Source: Chiridota heheva
Taxonomy: Eukaryota > Echinodermata > Holothuroidea > Apodida > Chiridotidae
Direction of reading: 5' to 3'
Length of the DNA stretch: 64,000 nt
Assembly: GCA_020152595.1 (NCBI GenBank)
Contig: JAIGNY010000327.1
Span: forward strand, 2,324,501 to 2,388,500
Below are positions 11,893 through 24,175 of this stretch, piece by piece. The position numbers and the translations under genes are program-made. How positions within the stretch are numbered: the stretch's first letter is position 1; every line of letters starts with the position of its first letter. Below the pieces are notes generated by a model. The model saw nothing but the letters and a program-made list of their open reading frames with translations. It ran no database searches and was not told where the DNA came from.

Positions 11893-12126
11893 TGACTCAC
11901 CCCAACACCCCCAGACAAGGTGAGTCATTGCACCAAAGTCAGTCACTATTTTTTGTGAAATGACTTGCCCCAAATCGATCACCTCTGTACAAAGTCAATG
12001 GGTCTGAAGTAAATTTACCCATCCCAGAGTCACTCTGGTGACTAGCAATTTGGTACAATGACACACATGTGAGTCACTATTTCAAATGTCAATGACTCAC
12101 CTTTGACTGACATTGCCGGTGAGTCA
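11893..12126. promoter_or_regulatory. Cluster of five TGASTCA (AP-1-type) words
   Basis: Exact TGACTCA or TGAGTCA occurs at 11893-11899, 11921-11927, 12070-12076, 12093-12099 and 12120-12126, with near matches between them. This is the palindromic consensus for bZIP factors such as AP-1. The cluster lies in NMNAT intron 1, about 1.6 kb after exon 1. Function is inferred only. The cluster may simply reflect a degenerate GTGAGTCA-containing repeat. Confidence 0.4.
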
Positions 12127-12398
12127 TACAACCGACAAGTGCATTATGTACTTACTAATTTGTACATTTTTGGGCCACTTCAAATTCTGAAAATGCAAGG
12201 CCTATATTAATCCTATGTTGGAATCATGATACTGTGGTACATGAACTTGTGCCCCGTAAGCTCTGGGGTCAAAAGGTCAACGGTAAAATGAAACAAGTGT
12301 ATGGTGATGCTGTATCTTTTGAAGGAATGACTTGCTGTTTTTACAAATTGCTTAGGTGCGTAGGATTTAATATTCTAACAAAAAATATTAATAATTGG

Positions 12399-12411
12399 AG
12401 GTCAAAGGTCA
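12399..12411 (+). promoter_or_regulatory. Perfect DR1 nuclear-receptor-type site
   Basis: AGGTCA-A-AGGTCA, a perfect direct repeat spaced by one base, the type bound by RXR/HNF4/COUP-class receptors. It sits within a repeat family that carries several other AGGTCA half sites, so it may have been spread by that repeat rather than selected. Confidence 0.35.
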
Positions 12412-15177
12412 AATAAGTGCTTCTTATGCAAATTTTTGCGCCATTATAAACTCGAAAACTACAAGACATACACCAACCCTATGTTGTACCATGATACCTT
12501 GGTACAGGAATTTGTGTCTTGTAGACTCAGGGGTCAAACGTTCAAAGGTCAAATAGCTATTGACCACTTTTCACCATTTTCCCCTATAGTTATGGATTGG
12601 TAAGTGTGACGTGAGCATGAATGGTGTCATACAGTAAGGTACGGTAAATGTGAATTTTTTTAGATGTTTCAGTGGTTAGTGTCATGGGTCAGAGATCAAA
12701 TATGTAATTTTAGGTGTAATTATCTACTAATTTGTACAATTTTTGTCCCACTTTAAATTCCAAGAGTGCAAGGCCTATATTAATCCTATGTTTGTATCAT
12801 GATACTGTGGTACATGAACTTGTGCCCCGTAAACTCTGGGGTCAAAAGTTGAAAGGTCACAGAGCTAGTTACCCCTTTATCCATTTCCCCCCCATAGTTA
12901 TTATTTTTAGCCACTTAGAATTCCGAAAGTGCCAAAACCCATACCAATCCTATCTTTGTATCACATGGTATATGAACTTGTGTCATGTAAACTTTGGGGT
13001 AAAAAGGTCACAGAGCTAGTGACCCCTTTTAACCATCTCCCCCAATAGTTATTATTATTAGCTATTTCCCTCACTATGCTGTATGCTTAAGGTGATGAGA
13101 TCAGCAAGTCCATGAATTGCTTTCTTGTTAAGATTAGCGATGCTAGCTACGGAAAAATAATACTTTCTATCATCCAATTATCCAGTCTGCATTCCATGCA
13201 CTAAGACACAAAGATCTTTGGCGTGAAACTTACTTCTTTCTTTGGCGTGTGGCAGCGGGAAAAGTAGATGGCTGTTACTTGGTGTACTGGCGTGGCAATA
13301 AAATATCTACCTTGGCGTAAAAAAAAAAAACTATTGCAGGATTTGTGGCATTGGCAAACAGGACACACAACGAGTTATTTATCTAAAATACCAATAAATC
13401 TTTCATAATGTAATAGGCCAATAAAACTTAATAACTTTGAAACAATCACACTTAAATACACTTTAACTCCTTCTAGATTACCTAAGACGAATTATGCAAT
13501 GGCAGCAATTATGAAAGAGGTAACGTAGGGAGGGCGCAATGCTTGAATAATTTTTTCTTTGCTATATATAGTTTTGTGTATTCCTGTATCATTGACTTTA
13601 TATCAATTATAAATAGAATACTGTCAAGAACTAATGCATATTAATTGGTTGTACTGTTGAGTCAATCATGTTATTTCAAAAGTAAAAGCAAGTTTTGTCA
13701 CCGGAAAGTATTGTTGAAGCAAAATACTGAACAAGACTTAAGTTTATTGTGGTAACTCGCTGCATGGTCTCTTGACTGTCTTGGCATATGAAAGCAAAGG
13801 CTTCGTTGTACTGTACTTGGCGTAGGTTTTATATGGAATGCACCCTGGCTACTTACAAACATGACATGCTCCAAATCTTACTCATGTATCTGGGTGCTAA
13901 AATTGTACACCAAAAACACTTTTTTATAAAAATTCTAGTTTTGAATCTCTGTAAAATCTTAGTGATATTTTACTTCACAAATGAACCATTTGCAATTCAA
14001 CGTTAAAATCAAAAGAAAATAGTAAGTGTCTGTCATGATAAAAAAGGCTGTGCTTGAAACAGCATTGCAAGCTATGCTGAGTGTAATATAAGTTGTAACG
14101 TTTTTATTTTAAAACTCTAATTTCATGCAGGCCCACCTCATTTTTATCTCAACATCCCTTGAAGGGATTTTAAGCTTATGCGAGGGCCAGCCCAATATCC
14201 AGATTTCTTTCGGATATGTTCAGATTTTTGCAGCGTTTATCATATCCTGAGTAATTTTTTTAATTATTTTGCTGTGTTGCTATGTTTGCCTTAGATAGAT
14301 CAATATGTTGATGCAATAACAGTCTATATTGGTGCGTAGTTTTAACAAATTTTACATTGCAAAATTTGATAAAAATGTCTCCAAATAATCAGATTTCGCT
14401 CGATGCAATCCGAATTAATTTAGCATATAAAATAACATTGGCTTAGGAAATACCACCGAAAATCTCCGATGGAAAGAAAATTCTGCTTTCATTGGTAGGC
14501 TCCTTAAAATACAGCTTGACACATGCGCTAATTCGGCTTAATATTCCGTTTGGGATCTGTCCCACAGTATAGCCAAATTGGAGTATACCACTTGTCACTG
14601 ATAGCTTGTTTGGGCTATAACTTGCTTTTAAAAACTACAGATTTAATACTAAAATAGCCTGAATGCCCAATTGGCGTATGTATCGGACTTAAAATATTCA
14701 TTTGAAACGACATTAAATACTGTAATTATTTCAAAATTCCGCCCTCTAAATTTAGCACAATTACTCATAATTCAATCGACCAATCAGCTTCTTGGTCTGC
14801 GGATCTGGCCTACATATCGTTGCGAAAGTCAATGTGTTGTGAACACTAACGATACTTCTACTGTAACCTATACTTCCTAAGCGACTGCGATTTAAACCAT
14901 TTTCAGTGTATTTTGTGCTCTTCCTTGTTTTATTATTCCTAGTTATCAAAGAATAACATCCTGATTTTTATGATCGAATCGGACTTTACAGTAGGTCAGC
15001 GAGCCACATCGAATTATTACTGTGTGACATTGTGTACATGTAATCCACACTAATAACACATAATTATAGCAGTTGCCTGAAGAGTGCAGGGAATATTACA
15101 CTCAAGACTTAAATAATCTTAAGTTTCATCTCTCATACCACTTCCATTACAACGAGACACCTTGTTGGTTTTTTCCA

Positions 15178-15327
15178 ATGGAGGAAGGTCCTGCACCTTA
15201 CGATTTTGAACCAGTTCGAAGAAGAGTACAAGACAGTTCTGGCAGTGTCAGTAATGCTAACGTTAGTACTGAATCAGAGAGTGACGATACCAATGCTAAC
15301 GTTAGACTTTCTAATATGGACTGGTGT
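15178..15327 (+). CDS. Possible first exon of a P2X7-ballast-like protein
   Basis: From ATG 15178 the frame reads MEEGPAPYDFEPVRRR, then a Ser/Asp/Asn-rich linker, then RLSNMDWC. Many invertebrate genomes carry proteins with a PYxFEP opening, acidic/Ser linker and [NT]xxWCxCGxC start of the Zn-binding C-terminal (ballast) domain of P2X7. Here the similarity ends at DWC, where possible donors (CTG|GTGTGA or TGGT|GTGACT) occur, so the CxCG part would be in a later exon that I could not find. It lies inside NMNAT intron 1 on the same strand. It could be a nested gene, a transposon-derived fragment or chance. Confidence 0.3.
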
Positions 15328-15544
15328 GACTTGGTCAATTTTGCAGTACTTGTGTTTCAAGCCTCACATTTCTCTTGCCGGCCTCCTAAAGTCAACCATA
15401 TGCATAGACTATGTAAATTTAACTTGCCATTGATTTAACGTTAGCCGATCCCAATTTTGTTTGTTGCTTTAGCATCTTTTTAATATTATTTTTACACCTT
15501 GAATTGGTGAGATATTGTTGAGAAAAGTGTTGTTTGTTTATAAG

Positions 15545-17278
15545 TAAGCTTGGGTGATATTGATCATTATGCAATATCGATATATTGCCTGAAAAATATC
15601 AATATTATCAAAATATGTATGCAAAATACTGAAAATAGCATCATACTGTACTTATGCTGTATTCAGTTTGTGATGCAAGTTCTTCTTAGAAATTGGGGTA
15701 TGAATTTTTTCACGATTTTGAAATAAATAACAGGCTCCTGTCAGTCATGCCTTCCATTGTGGTGTGTTGTACTGATGTACTACATACTGATGTGTGTACT
15801 GGTATTTCATCCAGCTCCTGATAGTGGTGATGATGTACTGCATGCTGACGTGTGTACCAATATATCATCTGGCTCCGGTATATTATCCGGCTCCTGTCGG
15901 TGGTGCCTTCCTTGTGTTGTACTGCATGCTAACGTGTGTACCAATATATTGTCTGGCTCCGGTATATTATCCGGCTCCTGTCATGTGGTGCCTTCCTTGT
16001 ATTGTGTTGCACTGATGTATTGCATGCTGACGTGTGTACCAATATATTATCCAGCTCCGCTATTATATCCGGCTCCTGTCAGTGGTGCTGATGTACTGCA
16101 TGCTGACATGTGTACTTAATATTATGAGGCTCCGGTATATTATCCGGCTCCTGTCAGTGGTGCTAATGTACTGCATGCTAACATGTGTACCAATACATTA
16201 TCTGGCTCCGGTATATTATCGGGCTCCTGTCAGTGGTACCTTCCTTGTGTTATGTTGTACTGATATACTGCATGCTGACGTGTGTACCAATATATCATCT
16301 GGCTCCGGTATATTATCCGGTTCTTGTCAGTGGTGCCTTCCTTGTATTGTGTTGTACTGATGTATTGCATGCTGACCTATCCAATATATTATCTGGCTCC
16401 GGTATATTATCCGGCTCCTGTCAGTGGTGCCTTCCTTGTGTTATGTTGTACTGATATACTGCATGCTGATGTGTGTACCAATATATTATCTGGCTTCGAT
16501 ATATTATCCGGCTCCTTTCAGTGGTGCCTTCCTTGTGTTGTGTTGTACTGATGTATAGCATGCTGATGTGTGTACCAATAAATTATCTGGCTCCGGTATA
16601 TTATCCGGCTCCTGTCAGTAGTGCCTTCCGTGTGTTGTGTTGTACTGATGTACTGCATGCTGACGTGTGTACCAATATATTATCCGTCGCCGGTATATTA
16701 TCCGGCTCCTGTCAGTGGTGCTGATGTACTCCATGCTGACGTGTGTACCAATTTATTATCCCGCTCCGGTATATTATCCGGCTCCTGTCAGTGGTGCCTT
16801 CCTTGTGTTGTGTTGTACTAATGTACTGCATGCTGACGTGTGTACCAATATATTATCTGGCTCCGGTATATTATCCGGCTCCTGTCAGTGGTGCCTTCCT
16901 TGTGTTGTGTAGTACTGATGTACTGCATTCTGACGTGTGTACCAATATATTATTAGTCTTCGGTATATTATCCGGCTCCTGTCAGTGGTGCTGATGTACT
17001 CCATGCTGACGTGTGTACCAATATATTATCCGGCTCCTGTCAGTGGTGCCTTCCTTGTGTTGTGTTGCACTGATGTACTGCATGCTGACACGTGTACTAT
17101 TAAAGAACATAATACCGATATAATCCTGGAAATCAATATCAGCCATATCGATATGGGTCAATATCAGCCATATTAATATGGGTCAATATCAGCCATATCA
17201 ATATGGGTCAATATCAGTCATATCGATATGGGTCAATATCAAAAAATATTGAAATATTGATATATCGCCCAAGCTTAT
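15545..17278. mobile_element. Inverted-repeat element carrying a minisatellite
   Basis: Left end TAAGCTTGGGTGATATTGAT (about 15545) is matched in inverted orientation by ATATCGCCCAAGCTTA ending about 17278. Both arms continue into AT-rich 'ATCGATAT'-type DNA. Ends of the form CTTGGGYGATAT are typical of short nonautonomous DNA transposons. The interior is a 1.25-kb minisatellite plus, at 17150-17235, about four copies of a GGGTCAATATCAGCCATAT unit. No transposase and no clear target-site duplication are visible. Confidence 0.6.
15825..17095. repeat. Modular 76/96-bp minisatellite
   Basis: About 15 units containing GCATGCTGACGTGTGTACC, CTGGCTCCGGTATATTATCC and GGCTCCTGTCAGTGGTGC. Spacing between GCATGCTGACG words is about 96 bp or about 76 bp. 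The short form lacks a CTTCCTTGTGTTGTGTTGTA module of about 20 bp. Overlapping ORFs of 60-120 codons across it are by-products of the repeat. Confidence 0.85.
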
Positions 17279-17439
17279 TCATAAGAATACACAAGGTACT
17301 AATATTATTTTTTTAGCAAAAGCATCTCTTGCAGGGCTAGTGTATATAAAGTCAACACCCAGAGGGTGAACATAAAAGCTCCTGAAGACAAAAGTGGAGC
17401 CCATTGGAGGATGTGTTAAATAACAATGTGACTGGGGGA

Positions 17440-17640
17440 TGTTTACCAATGCCATTACTAGGTGTGACTGTGGGGGATGTTTACCAATGCCAACACTAGG
17501 TGTGACTGTGGTGGGGAGTGGGGGCTTAATATGATTTTGCTTAAAAGAGCTTGTAAATAATATCTCAAGAACGGTGATGTATTTATTAGCAGGCAGGGCT
17601 TAATGTGAAAATCCTATAATGCGACTTCTCAAGAGTAAGC
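17440..17640. repeat. Dispersed repeat, first copy
   Basis: A tandem pair of GGGGGATGTTTACCAATGCC is followed by 'AAAAGAGCTTGTAAATAA', 'TCTCAAGAA', 'GCAGGGCTTAATGTGAAAATC'. The same words in related order occur at 54100-54480, so both are copies of one dispersed family. Confidence 0.6.
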
Positions 17641-18427
17641 TTGTACGGTCTACCAGTTTCGTAACTCAAACTGGTTTCGCGAAACTGCAGTTTCGGTCTG
17701 ATTTATATTTTATGAAAAACCGGAAGTACCAAAAATAACTAAATCACTTAAGAAATTGCCAAAAATTTGTAAAATCTTTTTTATTTCAATAAAAAGAAAG
17801 TTCCTACTTTGTGTCAACATGTATTTTGTAGTATGTTTTTGATATATTTGTGACAATATGTGATATTTATGAAGATTCAATCAATAAGTATGATTAAGAA
17901 TGTTTGGAACTAAGTAGTCATAATGTACCGGTAAAAACAGGTTTGTTAAGAAAGTATGTCTTTGTGTCTTCTTTCTGGGCTAATATTTCCAATCCCTTTT
18001 CTTTTGAAGTCATAACCATTCTCTCCTGAGTCCTTTTGTCTTTTAAAATACTTCGGAATTCATTATGAATCCCGATAGAAATATAGCAAATCGCAAGCAA
18101 AGTATTACAAGACTTCATTCACGAATTCACAATTAACCATGCCTTACTGCACTACCTGGCCCTGTGCATGTACTGTATTTGGCTAGTACAAGTTACAACA
18201 CAGTATTCAATGTGTATGGACTCTGATTAATGGCCCCTGGATACAAATGAAAAGTTGCATGCATGGCCCTGGATTCAAGTGTTGTCATAGTAAAGTGATT
18301 GTTGAATGGGTTTTTAAGTGTTGTTGCATCATATTTCGAAAGTTTTTTGAGTTTGACTCAAGCTTTCTACTGGAGAAAAAAATGTTGCTATAAATAGCAT
18401 GGTGAATTGTATGATTGTTATCGCCAG

Positions 18428-18620
18428 TGCACCACAACTGGTTATCAAAGGCCGTGGACATTGACTTGGTTGTCGATGTTATGTCTGTCCGTACGTCGTA
18501 CCTGTGTTCTCGTCCGGGTCATATTAAGCGTTTCGTGATAGCATTTGTACTATCATAACCGAATACGCAGGTGACGACCCCGTCATTGTATTTGTGTGTT
18601 CAACTCTCTCTCTCTATGAT
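18428..18620 (+). repeat. Possible SINE fragment
   Basis: CAGTGCACCACAACTGGT followed by ATCAAAGGCCGTGG resembles a conserved part of SINE-like repeats common in marine invertebrates. A CTCTCTCTCT tract closes the segment. No complete A/B box pair was recognised. Confidence 0.3.
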
Positions 18621-19327
18621 TGTTATAAAACAACACACTGTAGAACTGGGGGTAAATTATCCCCGTGCTATCAATTATGGGCCATGAAGCTGGTATGATT
18701 CACAATGAGGTCACAAGAAAAAACGCCGGTCATTTACTTAAAAAGCTTGTATCCTCTTTCCCCCATCTCATTTTCATGTTTATGATATACTTCTGAACAA
18801 CAAGTCTTGATCAACATTTTTCATATTTAAAAAGAAGTGAAGATTATGCATTTTGTTGTGACATTTTTTCTGTTTGCATTAGTACTAGCGAAGGAATCTT
18901 GCGTTCTAATCACGTGTTGTATGTAATTGACCCATGCCATGGGTTTTTCGCTTGGGGTACAAGCTAGAATGATTTCAGTGGTTCAAAGTGGAGAGCGTTT
19001 TAATATATATTTTGTAGATGCTGTAGATGATAGTCTGTTGGCATGCAAGTATTAATGATGTTATCTCTGCATATTGTTCCTCAAGTAGAAAGTTTCAAAT
19101 ACAGATATTTTTTGCCTTAAATGTTTCAAATCAATTCTATTGAACAATTTTTTTTCTTTGGAGTGTCGAAGAATTGCAAATTTACTTAGGTGTGTTGCCT
19201 GTGTGTTTAAAAGAAAATGAGTTAATTGCTCCTTGCTGAAACTAGTTTTAAAGTCCGGTTTACACCGCTTTACAGTATGCAAATTAATTCACTTTGATTT
19301 TTAATCATGCACTTCAATCAAGTGCAG

Positions 19328-20428
19328 TATAGACCTTTTCATATCGGAATCGGTAATTTCCGGAAATCTCATTTAAATAATGTCACATGGCCGAAATTCA
19401 CGTGACCATAATGGACCAATCAAATTCCGGGGAATTCTGATCATTTGCACAATTTACTAGTGATGGGGTCAAGCCCATTAAAAATACAATTTCACACAAT
19501 AATCAACAGTATAAAGTGGCCTACATACACAAATAAGCACTTAGCTGAGAGTTAAATAGTAGCCTATTTGGTTAGGAAATTCCATACCAAACAGAAAACT
19601 TTGTATATACTGTATCCTTTCCATTCACACAATTTTTCCGATATGCAAAACTAGTTGTCTCATTTACAGATAACAAGGGATTTGCTGCCGAAGGTTCTTG
19701 ATACTATTTACACATTTTGTGCCGTGAGGCAACAGCACAATTTCATACCATTAGGCTCCTCACACTGAACATCATCGTTTTCAAATTTGAACGATTTTTT
19801 GCCAATTTCCTTCCTATTTTTTGCCAATTTCCGTCCTATTTTTGTGTTTCAAATGTGCACAAATATTTTTAATGTTTTGTAAATGTTGAGCGAATGCGGA
19901 TCCCAACAAACATACAATGTTCCGTTCATAAAAACAACATTTTAACATGCACACTAGGCCTAGGGCCTACAACTACATGCATTGAATGTAACGTTAGTGT
20001 TATAAATGTACCTGAGGCCAAGTTTTAGCTTGAAATCTTACCTAGTTATCGCGTATTCCTTAAATAAGACAATCTGAATGGAAGACAGTACGGATCCTCT
20101 TGGAATATGACAATAAAAAACATCCCTCATAAGAAAGGAATTATCCATGCAGAGCAGTTAAAACTTTGACGCAAATTTAGATACTTTCATTGGCAAACAA
20201 CACAAAGATTTACATAACGTTTACGTACGTACGTTGTACATGTAATGTTATACTATTATGTACATGCGTACAAGCTTATGAAGGTAATACGCACACATAT
20301 TGTTGTTGTTTACAATTTTCCCTGCAGCTGATTGGTTGGTTAGTAAAAAGGAAAATTCCCCGGCATTTTATTGGTCAAAGCACCCTGACGTTTCACGTTC
20401 GGCTAAACTCGGTTTGAAAAGGTCTATA
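19328..20428. mobile_element. 1.1-kb nonautonomous element with inverted ends
   Basis: TATAGACCTTTTCATATCG at the left is matched by CGGTTTGAAAAGGTCTATA at the right. Further in, GGACCAATCAAATTCCGGGG (left) pairs with an inverted CCCCGGCATTTTATTGGTCA (right). The arms are thus at least 100 bp long with indels. The TA at each outer edge could be a target duplication. No coding capacity. Confidence 0.7.
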
Positions 20429-22497
20429 GAGATTGAAGGAAATACAATGTTTTTGTTTTTTTTCTTCTCACTTTGGATGAAGAAAATATGACTGGTGGGA
20501 AGTGGGACATTACTTTTCATTAGCTGGTATTTTCTTTTCTGCCTTATTACATTCCCGTTCATGCAATTTGATAGCATAAATGAAGAAGGTGAATACCATA
20601 TAAGGTTATAGGGTGGGACTTTTTGGTGGCTTAAGTATAGAAAATGCCACCACGATGCACAAACGGGGCCAATTTAAAGTAAAAGCATAGCAAGAATGAT
20701 TATTGAACTTGAAAAATAACAGAGATATGCATGATTTATGAGGTTTTTTTTTTTTTGGGGGTTGGAACTATATATAATTGTTTTCAAATAAGAGCCATGG
20801 CCTGGCCATGGTTAATGTTTCAAAGAAATGTTGAGTATCAATTGGGTGGGATCTGAACTGTAGATTTTTCATGCCGTAGGCCTATATGCAAATCAGCAAC
20901 CTCATAAACAAAAATTAAAATCATAACCATGTATTAAAAATCGCAAGCCAACGAGGGCATAAAGATGGCCTTCAGAACAGCCTTTTTAATACCTTTTTTA
21001 CGTGACTGGCTTGGGACATCGGGAACTGTTTAATGTTTTTCAGACCTGGACTGACAAATGGGTAAAGTCGGCATCATTTGAGGGCCAAATGGGGTAATAA
21101 AATTACTTCACACGCAAACAACTTTAAAGTTAAAATTAATACATATTATTTATCATTGCCTCCATAATAATTTTCAACATTATTTACAGAAAATACTGTG
21201 ATACAAACATTGTTAGCTGCTATCATATAACAGTGCAGTACACTGCAGTTATAGTTACTGTAATGCACTTTTGTTTTCAATGCTTGTTTTACAGGTGAAA
21301 AGCCGGTTTTATAGTTGAAACTGGTTTATGTTTTGGAAACCGACGGGCAAAACCGTTCAAGTCAAGAGCTGCATGTTTGTTTTGTTTCATATATTTTGTA
21401 TAATTATGTTGTTACATAGCTATGTGTTCATGTTCCTGGTAAAAAGATGTTTAATTTGAATATGCATTGTGGGCTATGATTTACCACACACCATATTTAA
21501 TTGAAATCCAATCATCAATAATCAAGTATAACCTTGGAAAATATCCAGTCAGAAGATAATCTTCAAGTGTTCAGAATGCAAATGTTCATTACAGATCCAA
21601 ACTTGGGGATGAATCTTGGTGGGCCTAGGATTTCTGAGGTAGATTATAGTGGGTATGGGGATCAAATAATTCTAGGCATGTTGGAATTGCAACGGGCGGA
21701 GGTATGCACTCTAAAGAGTGTTAATATTCTAGTTGGATTCTGCAATTACTCCGACAAGATTAATAAGGTCAGTCCAATTGAACTCTCACTCTTTTTAAGC
21801 AATACTCCGATATAATTATAGAATGAAATTTCAATAAATTTATCGTCATTGAGCAGTACAATTTTGGCAAAATGTATTTTGAATATTTTGTCTTTACCAA
21901 TTTTCGGCCGTTTTCAAGCAAATTATATTCCCATGTCCGTGTCAGATTGTAGTAGAAAATGTATTGAAGTAAGAGAGTGAATTATTATGTCTGTTAAGTT
22001 TCATTATGATTTGGTGCCCTAAATATTTAGGGCAAGTACTCAGGAGGTGCACTGCAGTGACTCTGTGCTTAAAGGACTGGTAAAATGTAGCAATTTTGTT
22101 ATCAACTGATGTAACTTAATTTGGAACAACTTTCTAATCCATAATGTAGTTTGAAAAATGTCTGTCTTTTGCAATATTAAAAAATAAACTTTTTTGCCAC
22201 TCATATAAATGACTTAATTTCCTATTCTGATTTCAATTACTAAAATTTTGTGACGTGTCAAGTTGGACAGTGATATCACTGATCTCCGACTGGCCGTATG
22301 TAGGCCTACACATACAATGTGTATATTGTGTATATTTATCGGATACTATTAGCTCAAGTCCAGTTGTAGGCCAACCTTTTAGCTTTCTTTTGGTGATTTC
22401 TAAGAAATAGATCGCATGATGGTATAGCTTAGACGAAAAGGAAAGAATAGTATTCAGAGTGGCTAACTTTTCCCGGTAATATCTGAACATTTATGGT

Positions 22498-22748
22498 TGG
22501 ATTGCATCTTCAGGTATACTATGGGGTCTATAATGATTGCATCTTCAGGTATACTATGGGGTCTATAATGATTACATCTTCAGGTATACTATGGGGTTTA
22601 TAAGGATTGCATCTTCAGGCATACTATGGGGGTCTATAATGATTGCATCTTCAGGTATAATATAGGGGTCTATAATGATTGCATCTTCAGGTATACTATG
22701 GGGGTCTATAATGATTGCATCTTCAGGTGTACTATGGAGGTCTATAAC
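22498..22748. repeat. 35-36-bp minisatellite, about 7 copies
   Basis: Unit contains GATTGCATCTTCAGGTATAC and TATGGGGTCTATAAT. Copies differ by single substitutions and one-base G-run changes. A diverged relative, TACTGCGGGGGTCTACAAC, is at about 22860. Confidence 0.9.
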
Positions 22749-23359
22749 GTCTGCGTCAAGTTCTCAAAAGAATCTTATGTTTGAGAGGATGAATTTTCCT
22801 AACTTTTTGCTGACGACATTTTAGGTCTGTTATTACTTTGTATGTGTTTACACAGGCAGTACTGCGGGGGTCTACAACTTGATACGTCACATATTTAAAT
22901 GAATTTGCGGACACCACAGAAAGTGGTTATTCTGAATTTCGAAATAACATGATTTTAACGTGATAACACTTTTCCAATTATTATTTTGGAGAAATGGTAC
23001 ATGTATGTATTCAGTGATTGTCAAACACCAGTTTAAAGCAAACTTGTCTCTACATGTCACCAATCCTTTAAAGAGTCTCTGTTTCTGTAGGTACAGTATA
23101 CTGCTCAAACAGTGGCAGTGCCAGCATTTTGGTCATGGGGGTGAGGGAAGGGGGAAGTGATCTTGTGGGGGTTGGGGGAATATGCAAGTTTGTGATTATG
23201 AAAGGGAAACCTGGGTACTTTCTTCTATAAATCCTTTGTTTTTAATTGTCTATTAAAGTACTTTGAAATGGTGTAGTATCTACTGTATTGTTGAATATTT
23301 ACCATACTACCAATCAAATTCCAGCAGGAATATACTTTTAGAGGTTTAGGAAAAAAAGT

Positions 23360-24175
23360 TCAAGAATTACACAAACATTTTGAGCTGTATGCCCAGTCAT
23401 ACATAGCTGTATGCCCAGTCATACATAGATGTATGCCCAGCCATACATAGTTGTATGCCCAGTCATACATAGATGTATGTCCAGTCATGCATAGGTGTAT
23501 GCCCAGTCATACATAGCTGTATGCCCAGTCATACATAGCTGTATGCCCAAACATAACTGTATGCCCAGTCATACAAAGCTGTATGCCCAGTCATACATAG
23601 CTGAATGCCCAGTCATACAAAGCTGTATGCCCAGTCATACATAGCTGTATGCCCAGTCATACATAGCTGTATGCCCAGTCATACAAAGCTGTATGCCCAG
23701 TCATACATAGCTGAATGCCCAGTCATACAAAGCTGTATGCCCAGTCATACATAGCTGTATGCCCAGTCATACATAGCTGAATGCCCAGTCACACATAGCT
23801 GTATGCCCAGTCATACAAAGCTGTATGCCCAGTCATGCATAGCTGTATGCCCAGTCATACATAGCTGTATGCCCAGTCACACACAGCTGTATGCCCAATC
23901 ATACCTAGCTGTATGGCCAGTCATACATAGCTATATGCCCAATCATACCTAGCTGTATGGCCAGTCATACATAGCTATATGCCCAGTCATACATAGCTGT
24001 ATGTCCAGTCACACATTGTTGTATGCCCAGTAATACATCACAAACTTAACAAAACATAAACATTAATCAACATTTAATTTGCCAAATTAAACAAAAACTA
24101 ATCTGCTTGGATTTAATGCTCTTTTAATGGATAGAAATTGCTGCATGCCCATAGACTGTTATCTTGAAATTTTTT
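23360..24175. repeat. Dispersed repeat (copy 1) split by a minisatellite
   Basis: Left of the array is ACATTTTGAGCTGT. Right of it is CATACATCACAAA-like sequence, then AAACAAAAACTAATCTGCTT, then ATAGAAATTGCTGCATGCCC-ATAGAC. The same parts occur in order at 60830-61020, and the left part at 57770-57815. In those copies GAGCTGT and the CATCACAA word are separated by only about 14 bp. Confidence 0.7.
23388..24035. repeat. 22-bp minisatellite, about 29 copies
   Basis: Unit GCTGTATGCCCAGTCATACATA. Each unit carries a small inverted repeat (GTATG...CATAC). Variants (CATACAAAG, CACACATAG, GCTGAATG) recur in neighbouring units, implying local spread of variants. Confidence 0.92.

Larger units (their letters stand above)
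11380..13070. repeat. Complex tandemly duplicated repeat
   Basis: Blocks recur in order: 'CATGATACYKTGGTACATGAA', 'TTTGTGYCCCGTA', 'CTCTGGGG', 'AAAGGTCA', 'GTATCTTTTSAAGGAAT', 'GGTAAGTGT', 'GTGTCATACAGT'. Main copies are near 11400-11870, 12190-12720 and a shorter one at 12765-13060. Copies are diverged by substitutions and small indels. The repeat carries many AGGTCA/GGTCA words. Confidence 0.75.

Noticed and set aside
23111-23160. Second hAT end (CAGTGGCAGTGCCAG plus G-rich DNA)
   Set aside because: Looks like a TIR but has no partner and no coding remains nearby. Too short to list as an element.
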